Assembly: GCA_937891825.1 (NCBI GenBank)
Contig: CALAHN010000043.1
Coordinates: 1-50,838 of the forward strand
From: an uncultured Alphaproteobacteria bacterium
GTDB lineage: Bacteria > Pseudomonadota > Alphaproteobacteria > Bin95
Direction: 5' to 3'
Length of the DNA: 50,838 nucleotides
Positions 35,581 through 45,531 of this stretch are shown piece after piece. The notes beneath the pieces were generated by a model that saw only the letters and a list, made by a program, of their open reading frames with translations, did no database searches and was not told where the DNA came from. The position numbers and the translations under genes were made by a program. The stretch's first letter is position 1. The number at the start of each line of letters is the position of its first letter.

Positions 35581-36054
35581 TCAGCCCTCCCGGCTCTTCA
35601 TCAGCCGCAGCGGCGTGTATTCCAGCACGCAATCGCCGTTCTGCGTGATGACGCGATTCAATGTCCGCACCAGGCCGCGGCCGCCCTTGCTGGCGGCGCG
35701 GCTCTCGGTCACTTCCATGTCGACATGAATGGTGTCGCCGACGCAGGTCGCGCCCTTGATATCCATGCTCATGCCGAGAAAGGCGAAACCGGTCTTCTGC
35801 AAGGTCGACTGCATGACCAGGCCTTCAGCGACCGACAGGACCAATGCCCCCGGCACGATGCGCTTCCCGGTCGGCGATTCGTGCTCGATATATTCGAGAT
35901 TATTGAACAGCACTTCCTGCATGCCGGTGACGCCGATGAACGAAATCAGATCGCTCTCGAACAGCGTCCGGCCGATGGTGCGGAATTTCCGGCCGACCGT
36001 CAGGTCCTGCCAATAAAAGCCGCGTCCTAGTTCCTCGAACCCGTCGCTGGACAT
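35581..36054 (-). CDS. MaoC-like hotdog protein lacking the usual hydratase motif
   Basis: The 157-residue single hotdog-domain protein begins GRGFYWQDLTVGRKFRTIGR, like MaoC dehydratases, and later shows RIVPGALVLSVAEGLVM. The standard active-site segment N-x-x-P-x-H-x-D is absent; the equivalent region reads GMQEVLFNNLEYIEHESP. It may have a different catalytic site or bind acyl-CoA without hydrating it. A GAGGAG site precedes the ATG. It heads the operon with the DAO and ABM genes. Confidence 0.75.
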   Translation of the reverse strand: MSSDGFEELGRGFYWQDLTVGRKFRTIGRTLFESDLISFIGVTGMQEVLFNNLEYIEHESPTGKRIVPGALVLSVAEGLVMQSTLQKTGFAFLGMSMDIKGATCVGDTIHVDMEVTESRAASKGGRGLVRTLNRVITQNGDCVLEYTPLRLMKSREG

Positions 36055-36131
36055 ATCCGCTCCTCTGGCATGGTTTTCCTGGGGAAGCTTAGCGCGTATA
36101 TCTCCGCCACGAAAAGGAGCTTTGTCGAACG

Positions 36132-36335
36132 ATGTCCCAAGCGCTGCCGCGGATCAAAAGCCCGTGCGTCAATGTCTGTCTGGTCGATCCGGCGACACGG
36201 CATTGCGAGGGCTGCGCCCGGACCCTGCGCGAGATTGCGCAATGGTCCAGGCTCGACGACGCCGAGCGCACGGCCATCATGGCCGACCTGCCCAACCGGA
36301 AGCTCGCGCTTGCCGCCGGCGCCCGGCCGCAATAG
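36132..36335 (+). CDS. DUF1289 domain protein
   Basis: The 67-residue protein has the complete DUF1289 pattern: SPCVNVCLVDPATRHCEGCA then RTLREIAQWSRLD. Four cysteines (in SPCVNVC and HCEGC) could bind a metal or Fe-S centre. The family is widespread and small; function is not established. An AGGAG motif lies about ten bases upstream. It diverges from the MaoC-DAO-ABM operon. Confidence 0.9.
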   Translation: MSQALPRIKSPCVNVCLVDPATRHCEGCARTLREIAQWSRLDDAERTAIMADLPNRKLALAAGARPQ

Positions 36336-36357
36336 CGCTGGACGCCCGACCGCTGGC

Positions 36358-37380
36358 TCAGTTGGGATCGGGGCTGACGCGAACCAGCAGTTTCCCGAAG
36401 TTTTCGCCCTGGAACAGCTTCATGAACGCCGTCGGGGCGTTCTCCAGGCCGTCGACCCAGTCTTCCCGGTATTGCAGCTTGCCGTCCTTGATCCATTGGG
36501 CCATGCGCGGCAGCGCTTCGGGCCAAAGGTGATGGAAATCGTAGACCAGGAAGCCCTGCATGCGGGCGCGCATCGGGATGAAATAGCGGGTATTGCGCGG
36601 GACGCGCTCCGGCGCCGCCAGATTGTATTCCGCGATGCCGCCGCAGACGGCGACGCGGGCGCCGATCGCCAGGTGCCGCGTGATCGCGTCATAGATCGCG
36701 CCGCCGACATTCTCGAAATAGACGTTGACGCCGCCCGGGCAGTGCCGGTCGAGCGCCGCATCGAGATCGTCGGTCTTGTAGTTGATGCAGGCGTCGAACC
36801 CGAGGTCATTCACCACGTAAGCGCATTTCGCCGGCGAGCCAGCGATGCCGACCACCCGACAGCCCATGATCTTGGCGATCTGACCAACGACCGCGCCGAC
36901 CGCGCCGGACGCGGCTGAAACGACGACGGTTTCCCCGGGCTTCGGCTCGCCCACATGCAGCAAGCCGAAATAGGCGGTCATGCCGGGCATGCCCAGCACG
37001 CCGTTCGCGGTAGAAATCGGCGCCAGTTTCGGTTCGATCTTGCGCAGCCGTTGCAGCGGCGGGACGGAATAGTCCTGCCAGCCAAGCGTGCCCTCGACGA
37101 TGTCCCCAACGGCGAAATCCGGATGCAGGGACTGCACGACCTCGCCGACGCCGCCGCCGATCATGACCGCGTCGATCTCGACATTCGGCGCATAGCCCGC
37201 GACCGCGTTCATCCGCCCGCGCATATAGGGATCGAGCGACATGACGATCTGCCGGACCAGAACCTGACCGGGGTTCGGCCGCGGCGTCGGCGCGGTCTCA
37301 AGCCGGAAATTGTCCGGCGAGACCATGCCTTCGGGCCGGCTCGCCAGAACGATGCGGCGGTGCGTATCGGGAATGGCCAT
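36358..37380 (-). CDS. NADP-dependent oxidoreductase, leukotriene B4 dehydrogenase/CurA type (MDR)
   Basis: The 340-residue MDR reductase of the CurA/YncB subgroup has QIVMSLDPYMRGRMN near residue 45 and the NADPH-binding VSAASGAVGAVVGQIAKIMG (about residues 150-169). YFENVGGAIYDAI is another hallmark. Relatives reduce alkenals, 15-oxo-prostaglandins or curcumin. It starts five bases after the stop of the luciferase-like gene, in a minus-strand unit with PhyH. A long upstream open frame overlaps that gene and is not used. Confidence 0.88.
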   Translation of the reverse strand: MAIPDTHRRIVLASRPEGMVSPDNFRLETAPTPRPNPGQVLVRQIVMSLDPYMRGRMNAVAGYAPNVEIDAVMIGGGVGEVVQSLHPDFAVGDIVEGTLGWQDYSVPPLQRLRKIEPKLAPISTANGVLGMPGMTAYFGLLHVGEPKPGETVVVSAASGAVGAVVGQIAKIMGCRVVGIAGSPAKCAYVVNDLGFDACINYKTDDLDAALDRHCPGGVNVYFENVGGAIYDAITRHLAIGARVAVCGGIAEYNLAAPERVPRNTRYFIPMRARMQGFLVYDFHHLWPEALPRMAQWIKDGKLQYREDWVDGLENAPTAFMKLFQGENFGKLLVRVSPDPN

Positions 37381-37385
37381 GGCGA

Positions 37386-38264
37386 TCAGCCTTTCATGCC
37401 GACGAGCTTCGCGAACTTCTGCAATTCCTCGATATGCGCCTTGGGCGACGGCAGATCGGAATCGATCGTCCGGAAGCTGACATGGCTCATGCCAAGCTCT
37501 TCCCACGCCTTGACGTCGGCCGCCCAGACAGCTTCGCCGCGGTTCCAGTGATGCAGCGTCGCGTTCATGCCATATGTGGCGGGGTCGCGCTTGAACTCGC
37601 CCTGCCATTGGGCGATGCGCGCCAGCAAGCGGCGCGTGTCGTCATTCGGCTCGGCGCGCGGGTTGAGGGAATAGCCGTCGCCCAGGCGAACGGCGCGGCG
37701 GATGGCGTTCTCCTCGAAGGCGCCGATGAAAATCGGGATCGGCTGCTGAACGGGCTTCGGGTTGATGCCCATGTCCTCGATATCGTGGAAGTCGCCTTTG
37801 TAGGTGATCGCCTCCTCGGTCCAGAGGCGGCGCATGACGTCGATCTGTTCCTCAAAGCGCCGGGCGCGGGTTTTGTAGTGCATACCGAGGCCCTGATATT
37901 CCTCCGGGCTCCAGCCGATGCCGCAGCCAAGGCGCAAGCGTCCACCTGACAGGATATCGACTTCGGCCGCCTGCTTCGCGACCAGCGGCGCCTGCCGTTG
38001 CGGCAGGACCATGACAGCGGAAGCGAAGGTAATTTTCGTCGTCAGCGCGCTCGCATAGGCGAACAAGGTCAACGGTTCGTGGAACGTGCGGTCGACGGTG
38101 TAATAATGCGCCCAGGGCGAGCCCTTGGCTTCCCGGTTCAGCAGAATGTGGTCGATGCACAGCACGTGATCGTAGCCAAGCCCTTCCGCCGTCTGGAAGA
38201 AGTCCTTGACCATCGACATGTCGTCGCCGATTTCGGAATGGGGGAAAACGCAACCGATTTTCAT
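37386..38264 (-). CDS. LLM-class F420-dependent oxidoreductase / luciferase-like monooxygenase
   Basis: The 292-residue TIM-barrel flavoenzyme of the bacterial luciferase superfamily begins MKIGCVFPHSEIGDD and contains RLRLGCGIGWSPEEYQGLG, the typical LLM loop. It could use FMN or F420 to oxidise or reduce a small substrate. The ATG at 38264 matches the family start; an ATG at 38285 overlaps the upstream stop (ATGA) and adds seven residues. It lies between PhyH and a CurA-type reductase, implying a shared pathway. Confidence 0.85.
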   Translation of the reverse strand: MKIGCVFPHSEIGDDMSMVKDFFQTAEGLGYDHVLCIDHILLNREAKGSPWAHYYTVDRTFHEPLTLFAYASALTTKITFASAVMVLPQRQAPLVAKQAAEVDILSGGRLRLGCGIGWSPEEYQGLGMHYKTRARRFEEQIDVMRRLWTEEAITYKGDFHDIEDMGINPKPVQQPIPIFIGAFEENAIRRAVRLGDGYSLNPRAEPNDDTRRLLARIAQWQGEFKRDPATYGMNATLHHWNRGEAVWAADVKAWEELGMSHVSFRTIDSDLPSPKAHIEELQKFAKLVGMKG

Positions 38265-38281
38265 GGTTCGGGAGTTCCTTG

Positions 38282-39085
38282 TCATTCAGCCGCGACGGCC
38301 GGGTGTTCGGCGGCATAGGTCATGAGCGCATCGTCCGCGACCGGCTCGATCGGCGTGAAATCCCGGTGCGCGATCCATTCCGCGCGCTGGAACTTCGTGA
38401 TGTGGTTCGAGACGGCGCAAAGCGTCAGGTAGACGATCTTGCGCTGATAGGGGGTGATGTTCGGCGGGCTCGCATGGACGAGATTGCCATGGAACATGAT
38501 GACGGATCCGGCAGGCCCGGTCGGCGCGACGATGCCGCCCTCCTTCGCGAGATCCGTCACCGTCGCCTTATCGAGCGTCCAGAGCGGATAGGATGTAGTC
38601 TGCAGGTCATGGCCAGCTTCGAGCACGCCGCGCTTGTGGCTCCGGGGAATGAACATCAGGGCGCCGTTGATCGGCAGCACCTCATCGAGGAAGACCGCGA
38701 TATTCATGGCGCGCGGCTCGGGCATGCCGTCGTCCCGCGCCCAGGTGCCGTAGTCCTGATGCCACTGCCAGACATCGCCGTCGAACGCAGCTTTCGCGTT
38801 GATCTTGAACTGATGCATGTAGACGGCTTCGCCAAGCAATTCGGTCACGGGGCCGATCAGGCGGGGATGCGCGCCAAGCCGGCGGTAGGCCTCGTTGTAG
38901 GTGTGGGCGGCGAAGGCGGTGCGCGGCGCGCCGGTCTTCTCGCGCCAGACTTCTTCGCGGTCCTGGCCGTAGATCGTCTCCGCCTCGACGCGGAGCGCCT
39001 GCATCTCCCGGTCCGAGAAGCAGCTTGGCAGGAACAGATAACCTTCGCGGTCGAAATCTTCCCGTTGCTGGGCGGTGAGAAACAT
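38282..39085 (-). CDS. Phytanoyl-CoA dioxygenase (PhyH) family protein
   Basis: The 267-residue Fe(II)/2-oxoglutarate-dependent dioxygenase carries the ligand motif WQWHQDYGTWARDDGMPEPR (H-x-D) and the distal histidine in MFHGNLVHASPPN. Family members hydroxylate aliphatic acids or acyl-CoAs, betaines and many natural products. A GAGGAG site precedes the ATG. It is the first gene of PhyH-LLM-MDR and diverges from a DsbA-fold isomerase gene. Substrate not predictable. Confidence 0.88.
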   Translation of the reverse strand: MFLTAQQREDFDREGYLFLPSCFSDREMQALRVEAETIYGQDREEVWREKTGAPRTAFAAHTYNEAYRRLGAHPRLIGPVTELLGEAVYMHQFKINAKAAFDGDVWQWHQDYGTWARDDGMPEPRAMNIAVFLDEVLPINGALMFIPRSHKRGVLEAGHDLQTTSYPLWTLDKATVTDLAKEGGIVAPTGPAGSVIMFHGNLVHASPPNITPYQRKIVYLTLCAVSNHITKFQRAEWIAHRDFTPIEPVADDALMTYAAEHPAVAAE

Positions 39086-39159
39086 GGGCGCGCACTCCTC
39101 TTTAGCTCAACCGGGACGGTGCTATAGACTGGCCCCAGACGCAAGGGAGGGAGGCAGCG

Positions 39160-39750
39160 ATGGCCCGGGAGATTGAGTTCGTATTCGATGTAGGCAGCCC
39201 CACCGCCTATCTGGCATGGACGCAGTTGCCGGCCCTCAAGCTGAAGACCGGGTCCGAGATCAAGTTGACGCCGGTGCTGCTTGGCGGCCTGTTCAAGGCC
39301 AGCGGCAACGCCTCGCCCACGGATTCGGCCGCGAAGACCGCTTATATCGCGAAGGATTGCGCCCGCATCGCCCGCCGCCTTGGCGTCATCTTCAAGCTCA
39401 ACCCGCACTTTCCCGTCAACACGATGATCATCATGCGCGCCATTGTCGGCGCCCAGCGGGCCGGCCAACTCGATCCGTTGCTGACGGCCGCATTCCACGC
39501 CATGTGGGTCGGCGGGCAGAAGCTCGACGATCCGGTGATCCTGGAACATATCTCGGAACAGGCCGATATCCGCGTCGCGAAGCTGGCAAGCTGGATCGGC
39601 GACGACAGCGTCAAGGCGCAGCTTCGTACGAACACCGATCATGCCGCCAAACGCGGCGCGTTCGGCGCGCCGACATTCTTCGTCGGCGACGAGATGTTTT
39701 TCGGCCAGGACCGCATGGACTGGGTCGCGGACGCCGCGACCGCCAGATAG
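39160..39750 (+). CDS. 2-hydroxychromene-2-carboxylate isomerase / DsbA-family protein
   Basis: The 196-residue kappa-GST-like protein has the N-terminal EFVFDVGSPTAYLAW, where Ser13 replaces the redox CxxC. The C-terminus is FGAPTFFVGDEMFFGQDRMD. This is the closest of the three such proteins here to the naphthalene-pathway isomerases. A GGGAGGGAGG ribosome site precedes the ATG. It is divergent from the PhyH-LLM-MDR unit, so joint regulation is possible. Confidence 0.86.
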   Translation: MAREIEFVFDVGSPTAYLAWTQLPALKLKTGSEIKLTPVLLGGLFKASGNASPTDSAAKTAYIAKDCARIARRLGVIFKLNPHFPVNTMIIMRAIVGAQRAGQLDPLLTAAFHAMWVGGQKLDDPVILEHISEQADIRVAKLASWIGDDSVKAQLRTNTDHAAKRGAFGAPTFFVGDEMFFGQDRMDWVADAATAR

Positions 39751-39773
39751 CCGCCGGTAAATGACGGCGGTTT
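39751..39773 (+). terminator. Candidate terminator hairpin after the isomerase gene
   Basis: CCGCCG (39751-39756) pairs with CGGCGG (39765-39770) around an eight-base loop and is followed by TTT. It lies directly after the isomerase stop, between convergent genes. The T-run is short, so strength is uncertain. Confidence 0.5.
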
Positions 39774-39776
39774 GAC

Positions 39777-41459
39777 CTAAGGCCGCGTGTCGCGCCAATC
39801 CTCGACCCAGAGCGTCGTCGGATATTGATGGCCGGTCGGCGCCACACCTTTCAGCCAACGGGGCATGACGAATGGCTGCGCCCGGAAATACAGCGGCAGG
39901 ACCGGCAGGTCGGCGGCATAGAGCGCCTGAAGCTCCGCCCAAAGCGCCAACCGCTTTTCCCGGTCCAATTCGACCTCAATCCGGTCGATCAAGCTGTCCA
40001 TGTCCGGGTTCGCATAGCCCGGATAATTCTGGCCGGCCCAATTGTTGGCTTCATTCGGGATCATCGTCGAATGCAGCGTCGTGCGCGGCGGGTTTTCGGG
40101 CGCGGAGAGCCATGCATACATCGCCAGTCCGTCGAACGCCCGCTTGGTGACGGTGTCGCCAAAGAATACCCGCGCCGGCTGATTGCGGATCGACGCCTGG
40201 ATCCCAAGCTTCGCCCAATCGCTTTGCAGCGCCTGCTGGGCAAGACCGCGCAGGCGGTCGCCCGCGGTCGTCATGAAATCGAACGCAAGCGCGTCGCCTG
40301 CCGCATTCCGGCGAACGCCTGCCCCATCCAGCCGCCACCCAGCTTCGTCCAGCAAGGCCGCGGCCTGCGCCGGGTCGTAGGGGAAAGTCATGATGGACCG
40401 GGAATAGGCGGGATCGACGGGCGCGACCGGGCCATGGGCCGTCGGCTGGCGCCCCTGAAACAGCGTCGCCGTCAAGCCGTCGCGATTGGCGCCGAACAAA
40501 AGCGCCTGACGGACCCGGAGATCGCGCAGCGCCGGATGCTCCAGATTGACGTCCATATGCTCGTAAATCAGGCCCGGTCGATACTGGAATTCGTACTGGC
40601 CGCGCGCCCGCCGCTCCAGCGCCAGCGCCTGATCGATCGAAAGCCCGAGCTCGCCGGCGATATAGTCGATCGCGCCCGAGCGAAGATTGGCTTCAAGCGC
40701 CGCCGTGTTCTCGATCGTGCGGATGACGATGCGCTCGAACGCGGGGGCTTTGCCTTGCCAGTGGGCGTTCGGCTCCAGGGTCAGGGAGGCGCCGGGATCG
40801 ACCGCGGTCACGCGGTAGGGGCCATGGTAGAGGCCGGGCGTCTCGGGCGCCGTCACATAGCGGGTGCGGTTCCGATACGTCGCGGGATCGGCCTCGAACA
40901 CCGACCGCTCCAGATGCGCCGGCAAGGGCGTCAGGGCCAGAATGTTATAGCGATGCTCGACCCGATCGTTGATCAGGGTAAAGCGCCGGTCGTCGATGCG
41001 ACGGACCTCAAGAATGCGCCGGTAGCCCTCGGCGTCGGGGACGCCGGTATCCGGATGCTTGCCGATCTCCCAGGCGAAGATCACGTCATCGACGGTCACG
41101 GGCGCGCCGTCGCCCCAGGTCAATCCCTCCGCAATCGCGTAAGTGACGGCCATGCCTTTGCCGGAGCCGTCCCCGACATCGGTCGGAACATCGACGAGGC
41201 TCGCCCCGCCGGTCTCCAGCGACGGCAATTCGACGCACGCCCGGCAGACTGGCGTCCAGTCCTTGTCGAACACGACGAAGGGCCGGAGCGCGAGGCCCAG
41301 CACATAGCTTTTCGCCAGCATCGAATCGATCGCCGGATGCAGCGTCGAGGGATATTGCGTGACGCCGATCACCAGCGGACGGGCATGGGCCAGGCTGGCG
41401 CTCGCGACCATGGCGAGCGCGACGAGCAGCGCCCTGAGGCTCATCCGGTTCAGGGTCAT
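39777..41459 (-). CDS. Peptide/oligopeptide ABC transporter substrate-binding protein (SBP_bac_5), orphan
   Basis: The 560-residue protein has a signal peptide (about residues 1-27, ending SLAHARP) and the extracellular solute-binding family 5 fold. Signatures include GLTWGDGAPVTVDDVIFAWE and DLRVRQALLFGANRDGL. It would deliver peptides or other solutes to a Dpp/Opp-type ABC importer in the inner membrane. No permease or ATPase genes are adjacent. The ATG at 41459 overlaps the pyrE stop (ATGA), so it is translated from the pyrE message. Confidence 0.88.
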   Translation of the reverse strand: MTLNRMSLRALLVALAMVASASLAHARPLVIGVTQYPSTLHPAIDSMLAKSYVLGLALRPFVVFDKDWTPVCRACVELPSLETGGASLVDVPTDVGDGSGKGMAVTYAIAEGLTWGDGAPVTVDDVIFAWEIGKHPDTGVPDAEGYRRILEVRRIDDRRFTLINDRVEHRYNILALTPLPAHLERSVFEADPATYRNRTRYVTAPETPGLYHGPYRVTAVDPGASLTLEPNAHWQGKAPAFERIVIRTIENTAALEANLRSGAIDYIAGELGLSIDQALALERRARGQYEFQYRPGLIYEHMDVNLEHPALRDLRVRQALLFGANRDGLTATLFQGRQPTAHGPVAPVDPAYSRSIMTFPYDPAQAAALLDEAGWRLDGAGVRRNAAGDALAFDFMTTAGDRLRGLAQQALQSDWAKLGIQASIRNQPARVFFGDTVTKRAFDGLAMYAWLSAPENPPRTTLHSTMIPNEANNWAGQNYPGYANPDMDSLIDRIEVELDREKRLALWAELQALYAADLPVLPLYFRAQPFVMPRWLKGVAPTGHQYPTTLWVEDWRDTRP

Positions 41460-42109
41460 GCCTGCGCGGCCGCCCAACCATCGGGATCGCCCAGGAACGC
41501 CCGGACCTCGGCCGCGACGTTCGGCGGGAAATAGCCCTCGCTCTCCGCGACGCGGATGATATCCGCCCAGGTCGCGAGTTCATGCAGGGCGACGCCCATT
41601 TCTTCCAGGTTGGCGCGGCTCGCGGGGAAGATGCCGTAGTGGAAGACGACGAAGGTGTGCTCCACCCGAGCGCCGGCTTTCCGGAGCGCGTTGATGAAGT
41701 TGATCTTGCTGCCGCCGTCGGTCGCAAGGTCTTCGACCAGGATGACGTTCTGGCCTTCCCTGAATTCGCCCTCAATCTGCGCATTCCGCCCGAAGCCCTT
41801 GGGTTGCTTGCGAACATACAGCATCGGCAAGCCCATCCGCTCCGCGATCCATGCCGCGAACGGAATGCCGGCGGTCTCGCCGCCAGCGACCGCGTCGAGC
41901 GTCTCGTAGCCCGCGGCGCGTTCGATCGTCTGGACGGCCATATCCATCAGCCGGGACCGGGCGCGCGGATAGGAAATCAGTTTCCGGATATCGACATAGA
42001 CCGGGCTTTTCCGGCCGGACGTGAATACAAACGGCTCCTTGCCGTCATAGGCATAGGCGGCCTTGATCTCAAGCAGGATGCGGGCGGCTTCATCGGCGGC
42101 GGCAGTCAT
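41456..42109 (-). CDS. pyrE: Orotate phosphoribosyltransferase
   Basis: The 217-residue enzyme of de novo pyrimidine synthesis joins orotate and PRPP to give OMP. The type I PRTase motif is VILVEDLATDGGSKI (PRPP loop) and the orotate-binding region carries FTSGRKSPVYVDIRKL. The ATG at 42109 is chosen because the family starts near MTAAADEAARILLEI; an upstream in-frame extension looks non-homologous. A solute-binding protein overlaps the 3' end. Confidence 0.93.
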   Translation of the reverse strand: MTAAADEAARILLEIKAAYAYDGKEPFVFTSGRKSPVYVDIRKLISYPRARSRLMDMAVQTIERAAGYETLDAVAGGETAGIPFAAWIAERMGLPMLYVRKQPKGFGRNAQIEGEFREGQNVILVEDLATDGGSKINFINALRKAGARVEHTFVVFHYGIFPASRANLEEMGVALHELATWADIIRVAESEGYFPPNVAAEVRAFLGDPDGWAAAQA

Positions 42110-42254
42110 GGGAATAGCATGTCCTTCCAGGCGAGAACGATCAGGCGAAAGCAATTACCCTATCTGCGCCTTGCCGATATCGTCAGGGCGCGGGTTGATC
42201 TATGCTGCAAATCCTTATCAGCCCCGCCGCCCGCGCGCCAGCAAGCAGTCATGT

Positions 42255-43028
42255 ATGACCGACCCAATCCTGACCGAACTGGCGACAGGCTCGCTGATCT
42301 ACATCGCCGTCTGCGCATTCCTGAGCGCGATCTTCCATAGCGTCAGCGGCTATGCCGGCGGCTTGCTGCTCGCGATCTGTCTCGCACCTGTTATCGGCAT
42401 CAAGGCGACCGTTCCGGTGCTGGCGATGTCGCTGCTGATCTCCCACACCAGCCGCGCCTGGGCGTTTCGGCGGGGGTTTCAATGGCCGATCTACCGCGAC
42501 GTCATGCTGACCGGGCTGCCGGGAATCGTTATCGGCGCCTCGGTCTACAGCGTGCTGCCGATCCACTGGGTCGCAGTCGTGCTTGGCGTATTCCTCCTGT
42601 CGTCGGCGCCGCTGCGGCGGTTGATGCAGAAGATGAACGTCGCCGTCGGCCGGAAGGCCCTGATGGCGGCCGGCGCGCCGTTCGGCCTGCTGTCCGGCGC
42701 GGCGATCGGGGCGGGCATGATCCTGGCGCCGTTCTTTCTGGCGGCCGGCTTGGCGGGCGAAGCGCTCCTGGGGACCATGGCGGCGGTCGCATTCACCGTC
42801 AACGTCTTGAAGACGCTGGTCTTTAGCGGATTTTCCGTGCTGAATGCCGACCTCGCGCTGCTGGGCGCCGCCGTCGGCCTCTGCGCCGTGCCAGGGAACC
42901 TAGTCGGCCGCTGGATCATCACCCAAACCCCGATCAGGGTCCATATCGCATTGGTCGAGACCGTTGTGGCGCTTGGCGGGATCTACTTCCTCTGGACCGC
43001 CGCGAAGGGATTTGGACTGCTGGACTGA
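42255..43028 (+). CDS. TauE/SafE family sulfite or anion exporter
   Basis: The 257-residue inner-membrane protein has about eight hydrophobic segments and the repeated glycine-rich helices of the TauE/SafE family (HSVSGYAGGLLLAICLAPVI near residue 28, and GLLSGAAIGAGMILAPFFLA in the second half). Family members export sulfite, sulfoacetate or other organic anions. No clear ribosome binding site precedes the ATG. It diverges from pyrE across 145 bases. Substrate unknown. Confidence 0.86.
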   Translation: MTDPILTELATGSLIYIAVCAFLSAIFHSVSGYAGGLLLAICLAPVIGIKATVPVLAMSLLISHTSRAWAFRRGFQWPIYRDVMLTGLPGIVIGASVYSVLPIHWVAVVLGVFLLSSAPLRRLMQKMNVAVGRKALMAAGAPFGLLSGAAIGAGMILAPFFLAAGLAGEALLGTMAAVAFTVNVLKTLVFSGFSVLNADLALLGAAVGLCAVPGNLVGRWIITQTPIRVHIALVETVVALGGIYFLWTAAKGFGLLD

Positions 43029-43087
43029 CCTTGCCGGACGATGGCAGACTCCAGGCGCATCCCTTTCCCACGCAACTGGAGTTTCCC

Positions 43088-44812
<1,725 letters not shown>

Positions 44813-44845
44813 TCGGGCGCGCGCCGCCTCGCGAAATCATATGTG

Positions 44846-45478
44846 CTAGTTGAAGCTGATCGTCTTGACAGCCCGGTCGATCTTTTCCTGCGGCCAGGCA
44901 TGCGGCGCGGAGGGGCCGTGCATGGGATGCATGATCATCGTCGCCTCGCCGGCTTTCAGGGTGACGGCGCCGCCAGCCGTCGAGACCACGACTTCGCCGT
45001 CCAGCACGAGAATGCCATAGCCATCGTCGATCGTGCCGCCCCAGACGGTGGTGCCGCGGACGCCGAGCGTGCCGATCGGGGTGGTGATATCGACATTGCC
45101 GCCCGTCTTGCCTTCGATTGCGCCGCCGACGAACAAGAACGCGCCCTGAACGACTTCAAACGCCAGTTTCCCGCCTTCCCTGGCCGGGTCGTAGGCAAAT
45201 TCGTCGACGACGAGGCTGGCGTTCTCGCCGAGCGTCAATTTCGTGCCGTCCTTCAGGGTTGATTGCAGCCGCGCCTTCTTGCCGGTCTGCAGGCGGTCCT
45301 CGAAGATCACTGGCGCGCCGTCAGCCAGTCGCCGCGCATCGCCGCCATAGATCGCTTCGGCGCGAAGCTGAACCTTGTCGATGGCGCCGACGGCCGGCCG
45401 TTCGGCCACGGCGGATGCTGCGGGGATCAAAGCTGCGGCGAACAGAGCTGCGGCCAGGGTGTGCTTGATGTTTGACAT
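44846..45478 (-). CDS. Secreted FecR-domain protein next to cyclic-nucleotide signalling genes
   Basis: The 210-residue protein starts from an ATG with AAGG upstream. A signal peptide covers about residues 1-25 (ASAVAERP). The FecR domain contains LTLGENASLVVDEFAYDP and ITTPIGTLGVRGTTVWGG, typical of periplasmic FecR-like repeats. There is no transmembrane helix or anti-sigma domain. It is downstream of and in the same direction as the EAL-domain gene (53-base gap), and near a divergent CHASE2 cyclase. It may be a periplasmic ligand or binding partner for the CHASE2 sensor; this is inference. Confidence 0.82.
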   Translation of the reverse strand: MSNIKHTLAAALFAAALIPAASAVAERPAVGAIDKVQLRAEAIYGGDARRLADGAPVIFEDRLQTGKKARLQSTLKDGTKLTLGENASLVVDEFAYDPAREGGKLAFEVVQGAFLFVGGAIEGKTGGNVDITTPIGTLGVRGTTVWGGTIDDGYGILVLDGEVVVSTAGGAVTLKAGEATMIMHPMHGPSAPHAWPQEKIDRAVKTISFN

Positions 45479-45531
45479 GGTCATCCTTCTTTATCAGGTT
45501 GGATCGTTCTGGCGGGATCGGAGGGCGGCTG

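Noticed and set aside
34050-35648. Plus-strand open frame of 532 codons opposite the DAO oxidoreductase
   Set aside because: Antisense frame created by GC-rich codon usage; the minus-strand protein has clear FAD motifs and good start signals.
39825-41534. Plus-strand open frame of 569 codons opposite the solute-binding protein and part of pyrE
   Set aside because: Antisense shadow. The composition is dominated by Arg, Gly, Asp and His, with no domain pattern.
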